64,000 nucleotides of DNA, from positions 372,001 to 436,000 of the forward strand of contig OZ025682.1 of assembly GCA_964019335.1 (NCBI GenBank). Reading direction: 5' to 3'. The stretch is from Diplonema japonicum (lineage: Eukaryota > Euglenozoa > Diplonemea > Diplonemida > Diplonemidae). The notes beneath the pieces are model-generated. The model saw only the letters and a list, made by a program, of their open reading frames with translations, did no database searches and was not told where the DNA came from. Positions 30,701 to 43,319 of this stretch are shown piece after piece (the first letter of the stretch is position 1; each line of letters starts with the position of its first letter). Position numbers and translations under genes: made by a program.

Positions 30701-33700
30701 TGAGCGGTCTGTGCACTGGGTCGTGTGACAGCTCAGTAACAACGACAGGATGGGGCAAGGACTGTACAAAACCCTTTGCCGATCAGTTCGACTGCAAGGG
30801 GACTGACTGTAATTTCGGGACTGTTATCCGTGACGCTGACATCAAGTTCTGCCAAGGCCTCCCCATGGGACAGGGTGGATGCACTGTTGACAGTTTGGGC
30901 TGCGACAACAACATGGTTGCGTTGGACTGGGCACGCTCCTGCTGTGATAAATTCAAATCTTGCGCCGGCGAGGACCAGTACAAGCAGTGTGTGGTGGAGA
31001 ACTGCAACATGGGGTGGGTGGAGCAGGAGAAGTACTCAAAATGTGTTGACGCTGTTAAGGGTGCCTTGCTCGAGAGCAACGAGTGCCAGAGCGAGGTCTG
31101 CATGCAAGGGAAAAACCGAGGCGGTCCTGACTGCAACGAATGCCTCCCCGACTACTACGGTCCGGACTGTGATAAGTATTGCAACAGGGAAATCACGTGC
31201 AGCGGCCATGGGACTTGCAGCGCACAGGGGCAGTGCTGGTGTGAGCAGGGTTTTTGGTCGAACGATGAAAAGAACGGGAGGTACTGCTTGCATGTGTGTG
31301 AAGCGCAGAGCTCGAAGGTGAAGTGTGACGCGCGTGGCAAGACAACATGCAGGTGGAGCACTGCTGAGAGCCGTTGCATGAAGGCCTGTCCAAAGGGGTA
31401 CTTCGGACTGAACTGCAAGACAGCTTGCAACCCAAAGACCACTTGCTCCAATCACGGGAGCTGTGACAAAGATGGAAAGTGCGTGTGCAAAGTTGGATGG
31501 GGTGGAGAGGACTGTGGGATGGGGAAGTACACCTGCAGTGCTTGGGGTGACCCGCACTACACAAGCTTCGAAGGGGAGAGGTTTGACTTCTTTGGACCTG
31601 GCTACGAAATGGTCGGTGGGCAGAAGATGGACATCGCGTACGAGGTGTACGGGAAGGGGTCCCTGCATGTTCAAGGTAAGAACTGGAAATGTAACGAAAA
31701 CGGAACCTGCATGAAGAAGCTCTCAATCTGGGATGAACGTGGTGGTACTGTAGAGATGCGCATCGATGGGTCGCTGAGGGTGAACTGCACAGAGTACAGC
31801 TCCGCACAGGTTCAAGAGATGCTCCGCTTCGGCGACTGGGTGGTTCTCCCCAGGAACTGCAATGGGAACACATCATGTGAAGAGGTATCACCGCTTCGCC
31901 TCACTGCGGCGAAAAAGACCAATCTCGGGAAGGGCAAGGCACCCGCATTCTTCTTCGAGATCGGGAAGACGAACCCAGAGCTCAAGATAGACGTCTCGAC
32001 ACACTCTTGGGGTGCCATTGATTCGTATTTTACACACTTCGGTGACCACCCTGTGAAGGAAGGCGTGGTGGGGCTCTGTCACGGCAAGCCTGGGAGCGGG
32101 AAGCCTGGCACTGGTGAACCTGGTTGCTTCACGGACGACCAGAGCTCGTGCCCTCAAGGCGGCACGCCACCTTACGGACACTGCAAGACGGGACCTCCCA
32201 GGTGTGCTGTGGTAAACCCCCCCACCTGTTGGAGTGGTGTTCCTGACTCAGAGTGTGGCTTTTGTGACACGGACAACAAGCCCGATCCGCCCATGACGAT
32301 CTGGAGGTGCGACGACCCTGCCTCGAAGCTGCAGGTGGAGGAGTGTTGCAAGCAACGCAAGTCGTGCAAGGATGGGAATGGGGATGGGAACGGGGGGAGC
32401 GCGTACGAGCAGTGTGTTTGGGACGAGTGTGCACTCGGGGAAGACAACAAGTGTCTGGACAACCATGGGGCGGCCCTCGCCTTCGACGACCAGTCGATGG
32501 AGGAGTCGTGTGCGTGCGAGGACCCCCACATGGCGATCGATTACGAGACGGGACTCTGCACCGCCTGCAAGCCCGGTTGGTACCCAGGGAACGGGAAGCA
32601 GTGTGCAAAGTTCTGTGATGCTGCTGTGACGTGCAACAACCATGGGTCGTGTGATGGTGGTGGCTACTGCTGGTGCGACGAGGGATATGAGGGGGACGAG
32701 TGTCTCGCATTCAACGGTGTCCCTCCTCAGAGCAAGGCTTGTGCGGACCAGGGGGACATGCAGTCGTGTGATGGGGTAACTGGCTGCATGTGGGCTGACG
32801 AAATACTTGCCTGTTTCAGGAAGACCGGCAAGACGACAAAGCAGTGCTGGGAGTACTTCAACGAGGCGGAATGTGGCTCAGGGGGGTGCTTCTGGGAGAC
32901 GAGGGAAAAGGAGGAATGGCTGGAAGGCACGTGCGTTGTGTCGCGCCCTCCCCGTGAAGTGATCCCGACCGACTGCGGCGACAACTGCCCACAGTGGTTC
33001 ACACCTGTGAAGGGGAATGTGCAGAAGCTCGGATGTCTCGAAGATGAGTGCACACCGCCTCGGGAGGGTGACAAGGTGTTCGTGAACGTGACGGGCTTCC
33101 CTTCGAACAAGGTGTTCCAGCCATCGTGTGCAGCAGCCGCCGAAGCCATGCTTCAGGGGAAGACCACTGAGGAGCAGCAGCTGTGCCAGGACGGCTGGGC
33201 ACTTGTGATTGACAGCAGCACTTCGTGCGATACCTTTTACGATCAGAAGATAACCTCGGAGATGCCCTACCCCACAAGGGTGTATCGCAGCTACTATCTC
33301 AACGAGACGACAAGGGTGTCGCCCCTTGTGTCCCACTGGGACCACCAAGACGAGAACCTTCACGGGTACAAGATCTGCTACGTCCCTCTGAGGCCCGCAA
33401 ACGCGGACCCCAAACTCTTTGTGCCGGTATGATTTCGAATCTAAACTTTAAAAAAAAAAAAAAAACACACACACAACAACAGTCCACCGTTGCAGCCAGG
33501 TCGTGCCCTGGGAATTATGACTTTGACCCGAGAGGTGAGTGCACCACCTGCAAGGATGGGTGGTATGGAGTGGAATGCAACGTGTACTGCACGGCGCAGT
33601 CCTCCTGCCACGGCCACGGGACGTGCAAGGAAATCCCCAGGAGCGGAGACGTGTGCACGTGCGATTCCGGGTGGGTGGACGAGGTGGGGATGGCCGAGGA

Positions 33701-34486
33701 AGAGTTCAAGTACACAATGGAGTGCTACGCTGCAACGAAGGAGACGAAGGCGATGCCAGGGTACGAGGGGTACGTTCCGAAGGAGTTTGCGGTGAAGACT
33801 GCTGAGCTCCGGCCTGCAGGGGAGGAGGGCGGGTGCGGGGCCGAAATGGAGTACGAGGAGTGCCGGCCGCCTGTGAAGGGTGAGAAGGTGATTGTGAACG
33901 TGACGGGGGTGGCGCCCAGCGTGTCGTCTGGATGCGACGGCGAGGGGTGCAAAGTAGGGAGCGCTGCTGTGGTGCGGAAGGGGGCCTCGTGCAGCAAGCC
34001 TGCTGCGGGGGACATCCTGATGGACGACATCGTGATGGAGGGGACGAAGGACCCCGAGGTGAAGGTCTCAAAGCCCGTGACGCTGGAGTTCGACCCCATG
34101 ACAGAGGAGTACGAGGTGTGCTACCACGCAAAGGTGTCGTCGCTTCCTGTCGATGTGAAGGAACACGTCGACACGAAACCGGCAACACTCGCAAAGGGCG
34201 CACCGAAGGACGGGTCCTCTGGTGGTGGCTCCTCCTCCTCCACAGGGGCCATCGTGGGAGGTGTGGCGGCAGGTGTTGCTGTCCTTGCTGCTGCGGGCTT
34301 TGCTGCCAAGTATGTTGAAACCCACTCACACACAACCATTACTTCCACAGGAAACTTATTGCTGGTGCTGGAAGCGGTGCTGACTTCTCCCAGACCAAGC
34401 TTGATAAGCTTGCCCCTCAAGAGCACCCTACAGAAGAGTTGGATGAGCTGAACGCCAATGTGGAAGAAGAATACTATGAACCATGA
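27775..34486 (+). CDS. Giant cell-surface mosaic protein, tandem copy 1 (3 exons)
   Basis: Exons 27775-33426, 33483-34309 and 34351-34486 give 2,204 residues. The start MNMQSLLLCAAVSVASA is a signal peptide; the frame is open upstream, but this ATG has the AAAGAAAATG context shared with copy 2. Order of domains: PAN/apple-like Cys region (19-120), LamG/ConA-type (181-400), cadherin-like beta repeat (about 430-555), C-type lectin (559-701, with EPN and WND calcium/sugar motifs), EGF-like (750-797), VWD (803-980, degenerate GDQHY), EGF-like modules (1120-1162, 1203-1248), VWD with GDPHY (1253-1440), EGF-like (1597-1643, 1892-1950). A transmembrane helix (about 2139-2159, GAIVGGVAAGVAVLAAAG) and a 45-residue acidic tail ending EEEYYEP complete it. 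Likely an adhesin or lectin-type receptor. Exons 2 and 3 carry the membrane anchor and tail. Confidence 0.9.
33427..33482 (+). other. Intron 1 of surface-protein copy 1
   Basis: A 56-nt phase-0 intron starting GTATGA and ending AACAACAG, with an A-run and CA repeats. Its second codon in frame is TGA, so retention truncates the protein at FVPV, before the transmembrane exon. Same position in all three copies. Confidence 0.88.
34310..34350 (+). other. Intron 2 of surface-protein copy 1
   Basis: A 41-nt intron, GTATGTTG to TTCCACAG, just after the transmembrane codons. Splicing restores AAKKLIAGAGSGADFSQ and an acidic tail ending EEEYYEP with TGA at 34484-34486. The unspliced frame gives an unrelated, non-conserved end. 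Confidence 0.88.
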
Positions 34487-34754
34487 GGTCTAGGATTCCT
34501 TCTTCTTCAAAGAGAATAGAAAGAAATGAAAAACAAAGTCTTGTACCTACTAGTCACACTGGGAGGACGTCAAATAGAAAGAGGAAATCCCCCCCCCTTT
34601 TTTTTTTACTCGTCCGAAATTTGTGTGCCCTCTCTCTTTTCTTTTTTTTAAATCCTCCCTCTCCCTCCCCTTCTTTTCAATGTCCTTTACTTCTCGTGTA
34701 TCTGAAGTTCTCCGCCAGGGCCAAGGAGATTCCGAGAGTAATTTTATTTTGGAC

Positions 34755-34783
34755 TAGCCACCCCGTTTGGGTACGGGGGGGCT
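34755..34783. repeat. Hairpin repeat, copy a
   Basis: AGCCACCCC, then an AT-containing loop, then GGGGGGGCT. The arms can pair. The sequence recurs at 34803 and 42881. Confidence 0.6.
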
Positions 34784-34802
34784 AAAAATGAAAAAAAAAA
34801 GG

Positions 34803-34833
34803 TAAGCCACCCCATTTAGGTATGGGGGGCTTT
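34803..34833. repeat. Hairpin repeat, copy b
   Basis: TAAGCCACCCC, loop ATTTAGGTAT, then GGGGGGCTTTTA. Very close to copy a, only about 20 nt after it. Confidence 0.6.
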
Positions 34834-35145
34834 TAAAAAAAAAAAAAAAGAAAAAGAAAAAGCCTTGTTTTTCTGCTATGTACTGTTCGGGCCGCGGCCG
34901 TTGCTGGCGATCAATCCACCTGTATAAACGGCTAGTAATGAAAAGTTGATATTTTTATTTTTATTTTTCTTGCTTCTTACATGAACAGTGAGCAGCCCCA
35001 TGCACGCTGAGACTCTTTGTCGAATTTCTTTTCATAGGAAGTATGGACGATTTAGTTAACAGAATAGTCCTTGGTCTGGGAAGCGCACTTATCAACTTTC
35101 ATCCTATGCAAGCTCTTAAAAAAAAATACTGGACTTTAAAAAAAA

Positions 35146-35178
<33 letters not shown>

Positions 35179-35654
35179 GCACAGCCATAAAAAGCAATAT
35201 TGAGAATGATGACTTCAGGGAAAAAAAAAGAGGAAAAAAAAGAAAATCGGAGAACTGACAATAATGGAATCCCCCTCCATGTCTGCTCCTTTATACTCTT
35301 TTTTCTCTTTTTCCCTCCCTGTTTTTTTTTTTTTTTTTTTTTTTTGTTTTGTCTTCTTACTTCAACAACTGCTTTTGCCTGATTATTATTAGAGAGAATA
35401 ATGAAAGAAAGAAAAAAAAGAAACATGATATTACATTACACGTTTTCTTTCAAAAATACCGAATTAACCAAAAAAAACGTACAAATTCGGTAGTAAGAAA
35501 ATATTGGCGGAAAAAAAAAAAAAAAAAAAAAATCACCTCCCCAAAAACCCTTCACGTTCGCTTTCTCTCTCTGTTTTCCACAAGGGGGCGTAAAAGTTGG
35601 AATGTCCTTTCTATTTCCTTTCCCCCTCTCCTGATTTTTTCGTGTATCCTGTTG

Positions 35655-35667
35655 ACCCTCAACACAG
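35655..35667 (+). promoter_or_regulatory. Putative splice acceptor upstream of copy 2
   Basis: ACCCTCAACACAG followed by GCGACTCAA, 44 nt before the ATG. Copy 3 has the matching CCCTAACACAG|GCGACTCAA at 43984, so this block is conserved between otherwise diverged spacers. It also resembles the CAACACACAG end of a cis-intron at 2815. Confidence 0.5.
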
Positions 35668-35711
35668 GCGACTCAAGGGTGCCTGAACGGTAGAAAAAAA
35701 AGAAAAAGAAA

Positions 35712-38700
35712 ATGAACATGCAATCCCTGCTGCTATGCGCAGCAGTGTCTGTCGCATCTGCGACACTGTGCTACGACACTGGCTCGTCTGAGTACATCGT
35801 GCAGCACGGGAAGGGGTGCGGGAGGGGGAGGGACTACACTCTCCCCAGTGACGCAGGGACGTACAAGGGACTCAAGGTAGTAGAAACAGCGTCCAGCGCG
35901 CTGTGCCAAAAGCTGTGCCACATGAACGAGAACTGCAAAGGGTTCGAATGGCAGACCTATGACGAGGCCACCGGTCAGCCCCTCGTGACACCAAAGTGCT
36001 CTTTTCGAACGGACACCGACACGATGGTGGACGCAGAGCACAGCACCTGCTTCAGGAAGTCTCTTGGTGGGGCGTACAAGTTCTGCGCACGTGAGGGTGG
36101 GACCTGTTCCTGCAGCACCGAGGCACGATTCGGGAAGGACGGGGCATGGGTTCACGTTCCGATCAGTGGTTCCAACACGATTGCCTGCACTGCTGAACAG
36201 TTCAACGTGAAGACAACTGAAGAAGGACGCGAGTGCCAGTGCGCTTCACACGACGGCCTCGAGCTCCTCCTCGACGCTGCGAACTACGTGAGTGGCGACG
36301 AGTGGCTTGATGAGTCGGGGAACGGACACAACGCGTACCTTGCCTTTCCTTACGAGAAGGATCAGGACACTGCTCCTGAATTCGTTCCCGGGTTCCGTGC
36401 ACCGGCACACTTCACCTTTGACGGGAAGAACGACTACATTGCACTCAAAGACATGCACTTCAGTACCGAAAAGCACCTCTCCGCCTTCTCCATCAGCATC
36501 TTGTTCCGCACAACCTGGACACACTCGAGCGTGAACAGCAACTGGGCACTCATCGACTTCGACCGCAGCGAGTTCTTCAATGTGTTCGTGCGGGCCACCG
36601 ACGGCTTCATTGGCTTCTCGTCTCACGGCAAGGATGGGACGAACGACATGCGCGGGTCAACCGTCGTGAACGACGGTGGGTGGCACTGGGTAACAGTGAC
36701 CTACAGCATGGCACAGCAGCAGAAGAGCATCTACGTGGATGGTGTTCTGGACAGTGTGAAGACTGGAGTTCACGAGACTGGCGTCGGTTCCTCGAAGACC
36801 AGGTACGGCATGGTGGGCGAGGGATCCGAGTCGAGCACCCAGTTTGGCAGTGGCAACGGCATCTACTTCCATGGTGACATTTCCCGCATTGAAATCTACA
36901 CCTCCATCCTCGACCCCAGCACCCTGACAAAGGGCACCAGCAGTGGGGTTCCTATCGGGGACAAGTCAACTTGTGATACCATCCCCGGTGGGAAGTGTGT
37001 GTGGGCCTCTGACAAGCAGAGTGACACGTACTACTTTGCCCATGCTGATGAGGAGGGTGACTCTGTGAGGTACATCACCGGTACTGACCCCACTGTCTTG
37101 TTTCCACATGCTGCCTTTACTGACATGCCCCCACAGACCACGACCGTGCGTGTCGTTCTTGAGGAGGGTTGCATGAAGGAGGACAAGCTGGAAGCGGGAT
37201 GGCTCGAAGCTGGTGTTACTTCTTCATACGACTCGTGTTCCTTGACCCTTCAAGGCCAGGCTGATGTCACCAAGTGGCAGAAGATGGTTCGTTCCATTGT
37301 GTTCTCGACAGGGTCAGAGGACTTCCATGAAAGACGCATCTCTTGGAACTTCGGTGATCAGATCTACAGCAGCGAGACTGGGCACTATTACCAATTCCTC
37401 CATCATGCTGGTGTCACGTGGCACGAGGCGAAAGATCTATGTGAGAAGACACCGCTGCTCGGTCAGCCAGGGTACCTTGTGACTGTGACGTCTGCGATCG
37501 AGAACAATGTGGTGAAAACACGTCTGCACGGCGAGGGGTGGATCGGTCTGTCTGATGCCGAGACTGAGGGTGAATGGCGTTGGGTGACTGGGCCCGAAGG
37601 TCTTGAGGACAGTGGAAAAGGGCGCATTGTTGGGTACGGGACACGCGACTTCAAACCGCACCACGGAGAGTTCAGTCAATGGGCAGGTGGTGAACCCAAT
37701 GATTATGGGGACAATGAGGACTACGGGCACTACCTCGCCAGCGGTGACTGGAATGACTACCCTGAGGACAAGAACAAGATCCAGGGATACGTGTGCGAGT
37801 GGGGCGGTCTTGGTGGCGCCCCTGTGGCTGACCCGTACCACGGCACGGTGATGGTCCGCTTGGAGGGGTGCATTGTGAAGCCATGCAACCATGACAAGAA
37901 GAACTACTGCCTCAGGGAGAAGGGGTGCAGCTGGAGCACCGGAAGTGCCACATGCTACCCAACCTGTCCTGACAACTACTTCTCTGAGCTGTGCAATGTT
38001 TACTGCCACCCCAAGGAGACGTGCTCTGGGAAGGGGAAGTGCAACAACGATGGTAAGTGCACATGTGACAAGGAATGGGGTGGCCCGACGTGCAGCTGGC
38101 CCCGTCACCAGTGCAAGGCTTGGGGTGACCCGCACTACACCAGCTTCGACGAGGAGAGGTTCGACTTCCACGGAGTTCCGCAGTCCACAAACCTTGGTAA
38201 CCCTGTCGGGCGCTTTGTTGTGTACGAGAGGGGAAGCTACAAGATCATCGCACAGCACTACAGATGCAGTGGGACAGACAAGCGCCCCATCGGGTGCATG
38301 AAGCAGATCCGCTTTGTGGCAGGTGCATGGAGCATGGAGATCAATGTGGACTTCGGGCAGTCGCCTTCCGAGTATGGTATCATCCATGTTTCGAATGGCA
38401 CGAGTTCCTACAACGTGGATGCAGTGGCTATGAAAAAGTCGGACGGTATCCCTATGTTGATTGGTGATGTGGCCCTTGTGAAAGTTTACCCTTCGAAGAA
38501 GCGTGTGACTTACACCTTTGAGCTTCCCAACGAAAACGACATCCACACGAGGGTGAAGCTGGCGCAGGACAACTCGTGGAGGGCACCTTACATGAATATC
38601 TATGTGGACCACTTCGGAAGCACCCATGGTGTGAGCGGTCTGTGCACTGGGTCGTGTGACAGCTCGGTAACAACGACAGGATGGGGCAAGGACTGCACGG

Positions 38701-41700
38701 AACCCTTTGCCGATCAGTTCGACTGCCAGGGGCCTGACTGTAATTTCGGGACTGTTATCCGTGACGCTGACATCAAGTTCTGCCAAGGCCTCCCCATGGG
38801 ACAGGGTGGGTGCAAGGTAAACAACGAGGGCTGCGACAACAACATGGTTGCGTTGGACTGGGCACGCTCCTGCTGTGATAAATTCAAATCTTGTGGTGGC
38901 GAGGACCAGTACAAGCAGTGTGTGGTGGAGAACTGCAACATGGGGTGGGTCGGCGAGGAGAAGTACTCAAAATGTGCTGACGCTTTCCAGGGTGTCCTGC
39001 TCGAGAGCCGTGAGTGTGAACGTGAGATTTGCACGCAAGGGAAAAACCGAGGCGGTCCTGACTGCAACGAATGCCTCCCCGACTACTACGGCCCGGACTG
39101 TGATAAGTATTGCAACAATGAAATCACGTGCAACGGCCATGGGACTTGCAACGGACAGGGAAAGTGCTGGTGTGAGAAAGGCTTCTGGTCCAAAGACGTC
39201 AAAAACGGGAGGTACTGTTTGCATGTGTGTGAAGCGCAGAGCTCGAAGGTGAAGTGTGACGCACGTGGTAAAACATGCAGGTGGAGCACTGCTGAGAGCC
39301 GTTGCATGAAGGCCTGTCCAAAGGGGTACTTCGGACTGAACTGCAAGACAGCTTGCGACCCAAAGACCACTTGCTCCAATCACGGGAGCTGTGACAAAGA
39401 TGGAAAGTGCGTGTGCAAAGTTGGATGGGGTGGAGAGGACTGTGGGATGGGGAAGTACACCTGCAGTGCTTGGGGTGACCCGCACTACACAAGCTTCGAA
39501 GGGAAGAGGTTTGACTTCTTTGGACCTGGCTACGAAATGGTCGGTGGGCAGAAGAAAGACATCGAGTACGAGCTGTACGGGAAGGGGTCCCTGCATGTTC
39601 AAGCAAGGCACTGGAAGTGTAACAGCAGAGCAACCTGCATGGGGAAGCTCTCAATCTGGGATGAACGTGGTGGTACTGTAGAGATGCGCATCGATGGGTC
39701 GCTGAGGGTGAACTGCACAGAGTACAGCTCCGCACAGGTTCAAGAGATGCTCCGCTTCGGCGACTGGGTGGTTCTCCCCAGGAACTGCAATGGGAACACA
39801 TCATGTGAAGAGGTATCACCGCTTCGCCTCACTGCGGCGAAAAAGACCAATCTCGGGAAGGGCAAGGCACCCTCGTTCTTCTTCGAAGTCTCGAAGGTGA
39901 AGAATAACATGAACGGAGAGACGGATATTGAACCGGAGCTCAAGATTGACCTCTCAACACGTACCAAAGCTATTGATGTTTATTTGACACACTTCGGTGA
40001 CCACCCTGTGAAGGAAGGCGTGGTGGGGCTCTGTCACGGCAAGCCTGGGAGCGGGAAGCCTGGCACTGGTGAACCTGGTTGCTTCACGGATGAGCCGAAG
40101 AACTGCCAACAAGGCGGCACGCCACCTTACGGACACTGCAGAACGGGACCTCCCAGGTGTGCTGTGGTAAACCCCCCCACCTGTTGGAGTGGTGTTCCTG
40201 ACTCAGAGTGTGGCTTTTGTGACACGGACAACAAGCCCGATCCGCCCATGACGATCTGGAGGTGCGACGACCCTGCCTCGAAGCTGCAGGTGGAGGAGTG
40301 TTGCAAGCAACGCAAGTCGTGCAAGGATGGGAATGGGGATGGGAACGGGGGGAGCGCGTACGAGCAGTGTGTTTGGGACGAGTGTGCACTCGGGGAAGAC
40401 AACAAGTGTCTGGACAACCATGGGGCGGCCCTCGCCTTCGACGACCAGTCGATGGAGGAGTCGTGTGCGTGCGAGGACCCCCACATGGCGATCGATTACG
40501 AGACGGGACTCTGCACCGCCTGCAAGCCCGGTTGGTACCCAGGGAACGGGAAGCAGTGTGCAAAGTTCTGTGATGCTGCTGTGACGTGCAACAACCATGG
40601 GTCGTGTGATGGTGGTGGCTACTGCTGGTGCGACGAGGGATATGAGGGGGACGAGTGTCTCGCATTCAACGGTGTCCCTCCTCAGAGCAAGGCTTGTGCG
40701 GACCAGGGGGACATGCAGTCGTGTGATGGGGTAACTGGCTGCATGTGGGCTGACGAAATACTTGCCTGTTTCAGGAAGACCGGCAAGACGACAAAGCAGT
40801 GCTGGGAGTACTTCAACGAGGCGGAATGTGGCTCAGGGGGGTGCTTCTGGGAGACGAGGGAAAAGGAGGAATGGCTGGAAGGCACGTGCGTTGTGTCGCG
40901 CCCTCCCCGTGAAGTGATCCCGACCGACTGCGGCGACAACTGCCCACAGTGGTTCACACCTGTGAAGGGGAATGTGCAGAAGCTCGGATGTCTCGAAGAT
41001 GAGTGCACACCGCCTCGGGAGGGTGACAAGGTGTTCGTGAACGTGACGGGCTTCCCTTCGAACAAGGTGTTCCAGCCATCGTGTGCAGCAGCCGCCGAAG
41101 CCATGCTTCAGGGGAAGACCACTGAGGAGCAGCAGCTGTGCCAGGACGGCTGGGCACTTGTGATTGACAGCAGCACTTCGTGCGATACCTTTTACGATCA
41201 GAAGATAACCTCGGAGATGCCCTACCCCACAAGGGTGTATCGCAGCTACTATCTCAACGAGACGACAAGGGTGTCGCCCCTTGTGTCCCACTGGGACCAC
41301 CAAGACGAGAACCTTCACGGGTACAAGATCTGCTACGTCCCTCTGAGGCCCGCAAACGCGGACCCCAAACTCTTTGTGCCGGTATGATTTCGAATCTAAA
41401 CTTTAAAAAAAAAAAAAAAACACACACACAACAACAGTCCACCGTTGCAGCCAGGTCGTGCCCTGGGAATTATGACTTTGACCCGAGAGGTGAGTGCACC
41501 ACCTGCAAGGATGGGTGGTATGGAGTGGAATGCAACGTGTACTGCACGGCGCAGTCCTCCTGCCACGGCCACGGGACGTGCAAGGAAATCCCCAGGAGCG
41601 GAGACGTGTGCACGTGCGATTCCGGGTGGGTGGACGAGGTGGGGATGGCCGAGGAAGAGTTCAAGTACACAATGGAGTGCTACGCTGCAACGAAGGAGAC

Positions 41701-42441
41701 GAAGGCGATGCCAGGGTACGAGGGGTACGTTCCGAAGGAGTTTGCGGTGAAGACTGCTGAGCTCCGGCCTGCAGGGGAGGAGGGCGGGTGCGGGGCCGAA
41801 ATGGAGTACGAGGAGTGCCGGCCGCCTGTGAAGGGTGAGAAGGTGATTGTGAACGTGACGGGGGTGGCGCCCAGCGTGTCGTCTGGATGCGACGGCGAGG
41901 GGTGCAAAGTAGGGAGCGCTGCTGTGGTGCGGAAGGGGGCCTCGTGCAGCAAGCCTGCTGCGGGGGACATCCTGATGGACGACATCGTGATGGAGGGGAC
42001 GAAGGACCCCGAGGTGAAGGTCTCAAAGCCCGTGACGCTGGAGTTCGACCCCATGACAGAGGAGTACGAGGTGTGCTACCACGCAAAGGTGTCGTCGCTT
42101 CCTGTCGATGTGAAGGAACACGTCGACACGAAACCGGCAACACTCGCAAAGGGCGCACCGAAGGACGGGTCCTCTGGTGGTGGCTCCTCCTCCTCCACAG
42201 GGGCCATCGTGGGAGGTGTGGCGGCAGGTGTTGCTGTCCTTGCTGCTGCGGGCTTTGCTGCCAAGTATGTTGAAACCCACTCACACACAACCATTACTTC
42301 CACAGGAAACTTATTGCTGGTGCTGGAAGCGGTGCTGACTTCTCCCAGACCAAGCTTGATAAGCTTGCCCCTCAAGAGCACCCTACAGAGGAGTTGGATG
42401 AGCTGAACGCCAATGTGGAAGAAGAATACTATGAACCATAA
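35712..42441 (+). CDS. Giant cell-surface mosaic protein, tandem copy 2 (3 exons)
   Basis: Exons 35712-41381, 41438-42264 and 42306-42441 give 2,210 residues with the same signal peptide, domain order, transmembrane helix and tail as copy 1. The first VWD has the canonical GDPHYTSF start, unlike copy 1. The C-type lectin domain is identical to copy 1. From about 40130 to the stop the gene is essentially identical to copy 1 from about 32180, including both introns and the 16-A run inside intron 1. Differences sit in short blocks: N-terminal PAN region, LamG loop (GTNDMRGSTVVNDGGW), 1020-1180, and the second VWD. An in-frame insertion near 39890-39930 (VKNNMNGETDIEPEL) lengthens the end of VWD2. 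Likely surface adhesin/receptor. Confidence 0.9.
41382..41437 (+). other. Intron 1 of surface-protein copy 2
   Basis: 56 nt, identical in sequence to the copy-1 intron, including its homopolymer, which points to recent conversion or duplication. GTATGA again puts TGA in frame. Confidence 0.88.
42265..42305 (+). other. Intron 2 of surface-protein copy 2
   Basis: 41 nt, identical to copy 1; splicing gives the acidic tail ending EEEYYEP with TAA at 42439-42441. Confidence 0.88.
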
Positions 42442-42880
42442 GATCTGTGGCTTATCGCCATTTGTTTTAATTGTGTGTTTGTGTTTTTATTGTCTCCCTA
42501 TGAAATATCATGATAATCCTGTAATTCTATTAGCGAGATGAAAAGAAAAAAAGAGAAAAAAAATAGTCCCCCACCCCCGCTTCACTACTTCCCATTTCCC
42601 TTATTTTGAACTTTTTCCTTTGCCTTTGTTGGTTTCTTGGTTGAAAAATAAAAAGAAAAAAAGAAAAGAAAAAGAAAAGCAAGGCAGAGCCTAGAGGATG
42701 GGATGTCGTGGATCACTTCTATTCTTTTAAGATTGCTTGTCTAAAATATGCTTGGTTTAGAGTGCAAGAGTGCAAGAGGCTTGCTTAGGGAAAGTGTTTT
42801 TGTTTATTGATGAACATGACAACTTTCTACTGATTTTTTATTTTATTTTTTATGATTTATACTTTCTTCATCTTGTGTAG

Positions 42881-42912
42881 GCTAGTCACCCCATTTAGGT
42901 ATGGGGGACTTA
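42881..42912. repeat. Hairpin repeat, copy c, with compensatory change
   Basis: TAGTCACCCC, loop ATTTAGGTAT, then GGGGGACTTA. Relative to copies a and b, the left-arm AGCC is AGTC and the right-arm GGCT is GACT, so base pairing is kept. Confidence 0.6.
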
Positions 42913-43142
42913 CCAAAAGGCCTGAAAAGCGAGATTTTATTCTATACCAGCGTTGAGATCTTTGGTCGTTGGACATCGAAAAGAACAAAAAAAAAAAGGA
43001 AAAAAAAAAGAAGAAAAAAAACTCTATTTGAAAAAAAAAAAAAAAAAAAAATGAAAAGGAATATGAGCAGCCTAACTATTATACTGGTTTGCTTTCCATC
43101 CTATGAAGGAAAGTTTTTTTTTTCTTCTTTTTTTTTTTGGTG

Positions 43143-43319
43143 ACGAACAAGCTGCACGGGCTCAGAATCTTGGTACCAGGGGCGCCATGGCTGGGGTAGA
43201 GTTGCACACCGCACGCATTATGGACACAACGCGGAACGCGGAAGGAGCTACAGCTAGGCCGAGGCGCGCCCCCTGTAATCAAGTAGACAATGCTTGAGCA
43301 GGGCGCCCTGCAGGCACCC
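43143..43319 (+). repeat. Dispersed 177-bp repeat, copy 1
   Basis: Matches the reverse complement of 59021-59197 at roughly 85% by eye. The shared core includes TCAGAATCTTGG, GCACACCGCACGCATTA, GCTACAGCTAGGCCGAGG and CGCCCCCTGTAATCAAGTA. GC-rich, in contrast to surrounding homopolymers. Not recognised as tRNA or rRNA. Confidence 0.7.

Larger units (their letters stand above)
34487..35711 (+). other. Spacer between surface-protein copies 1 and 2
   Basis: A 1.2-kb homopolymer-rich spacer. It holds two copies of a short C/G hairpin repeat (34755-34783, 34803-34833) and a TTTAAGCACAGCCATAAAAAGC motif (about 35174-35195) also present in the next spacer. It also holds a CTTTTGCCTGATTATTATTAG stretch echoed there. 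No credible coding frame. Confidence 0.6.

Noticed and set aside
35043-35258. Small open frame in the spacer after surface-protein copy 1
   Set aside because: After about 25 ordinary codons it runs into poly-Lys and poly-Phe. No conservation in the next spacer.
37437-38786. Long minus-strand open frame (449 codons) inside surface-protein copy 2, with relatives in copies 1 and 3
   Set aside because: It is the mirror of a Cys-rich, GC-biased coding strand. The same shadow recurs wherever the sense sequence is conserved, and its translation shows no domain logic.
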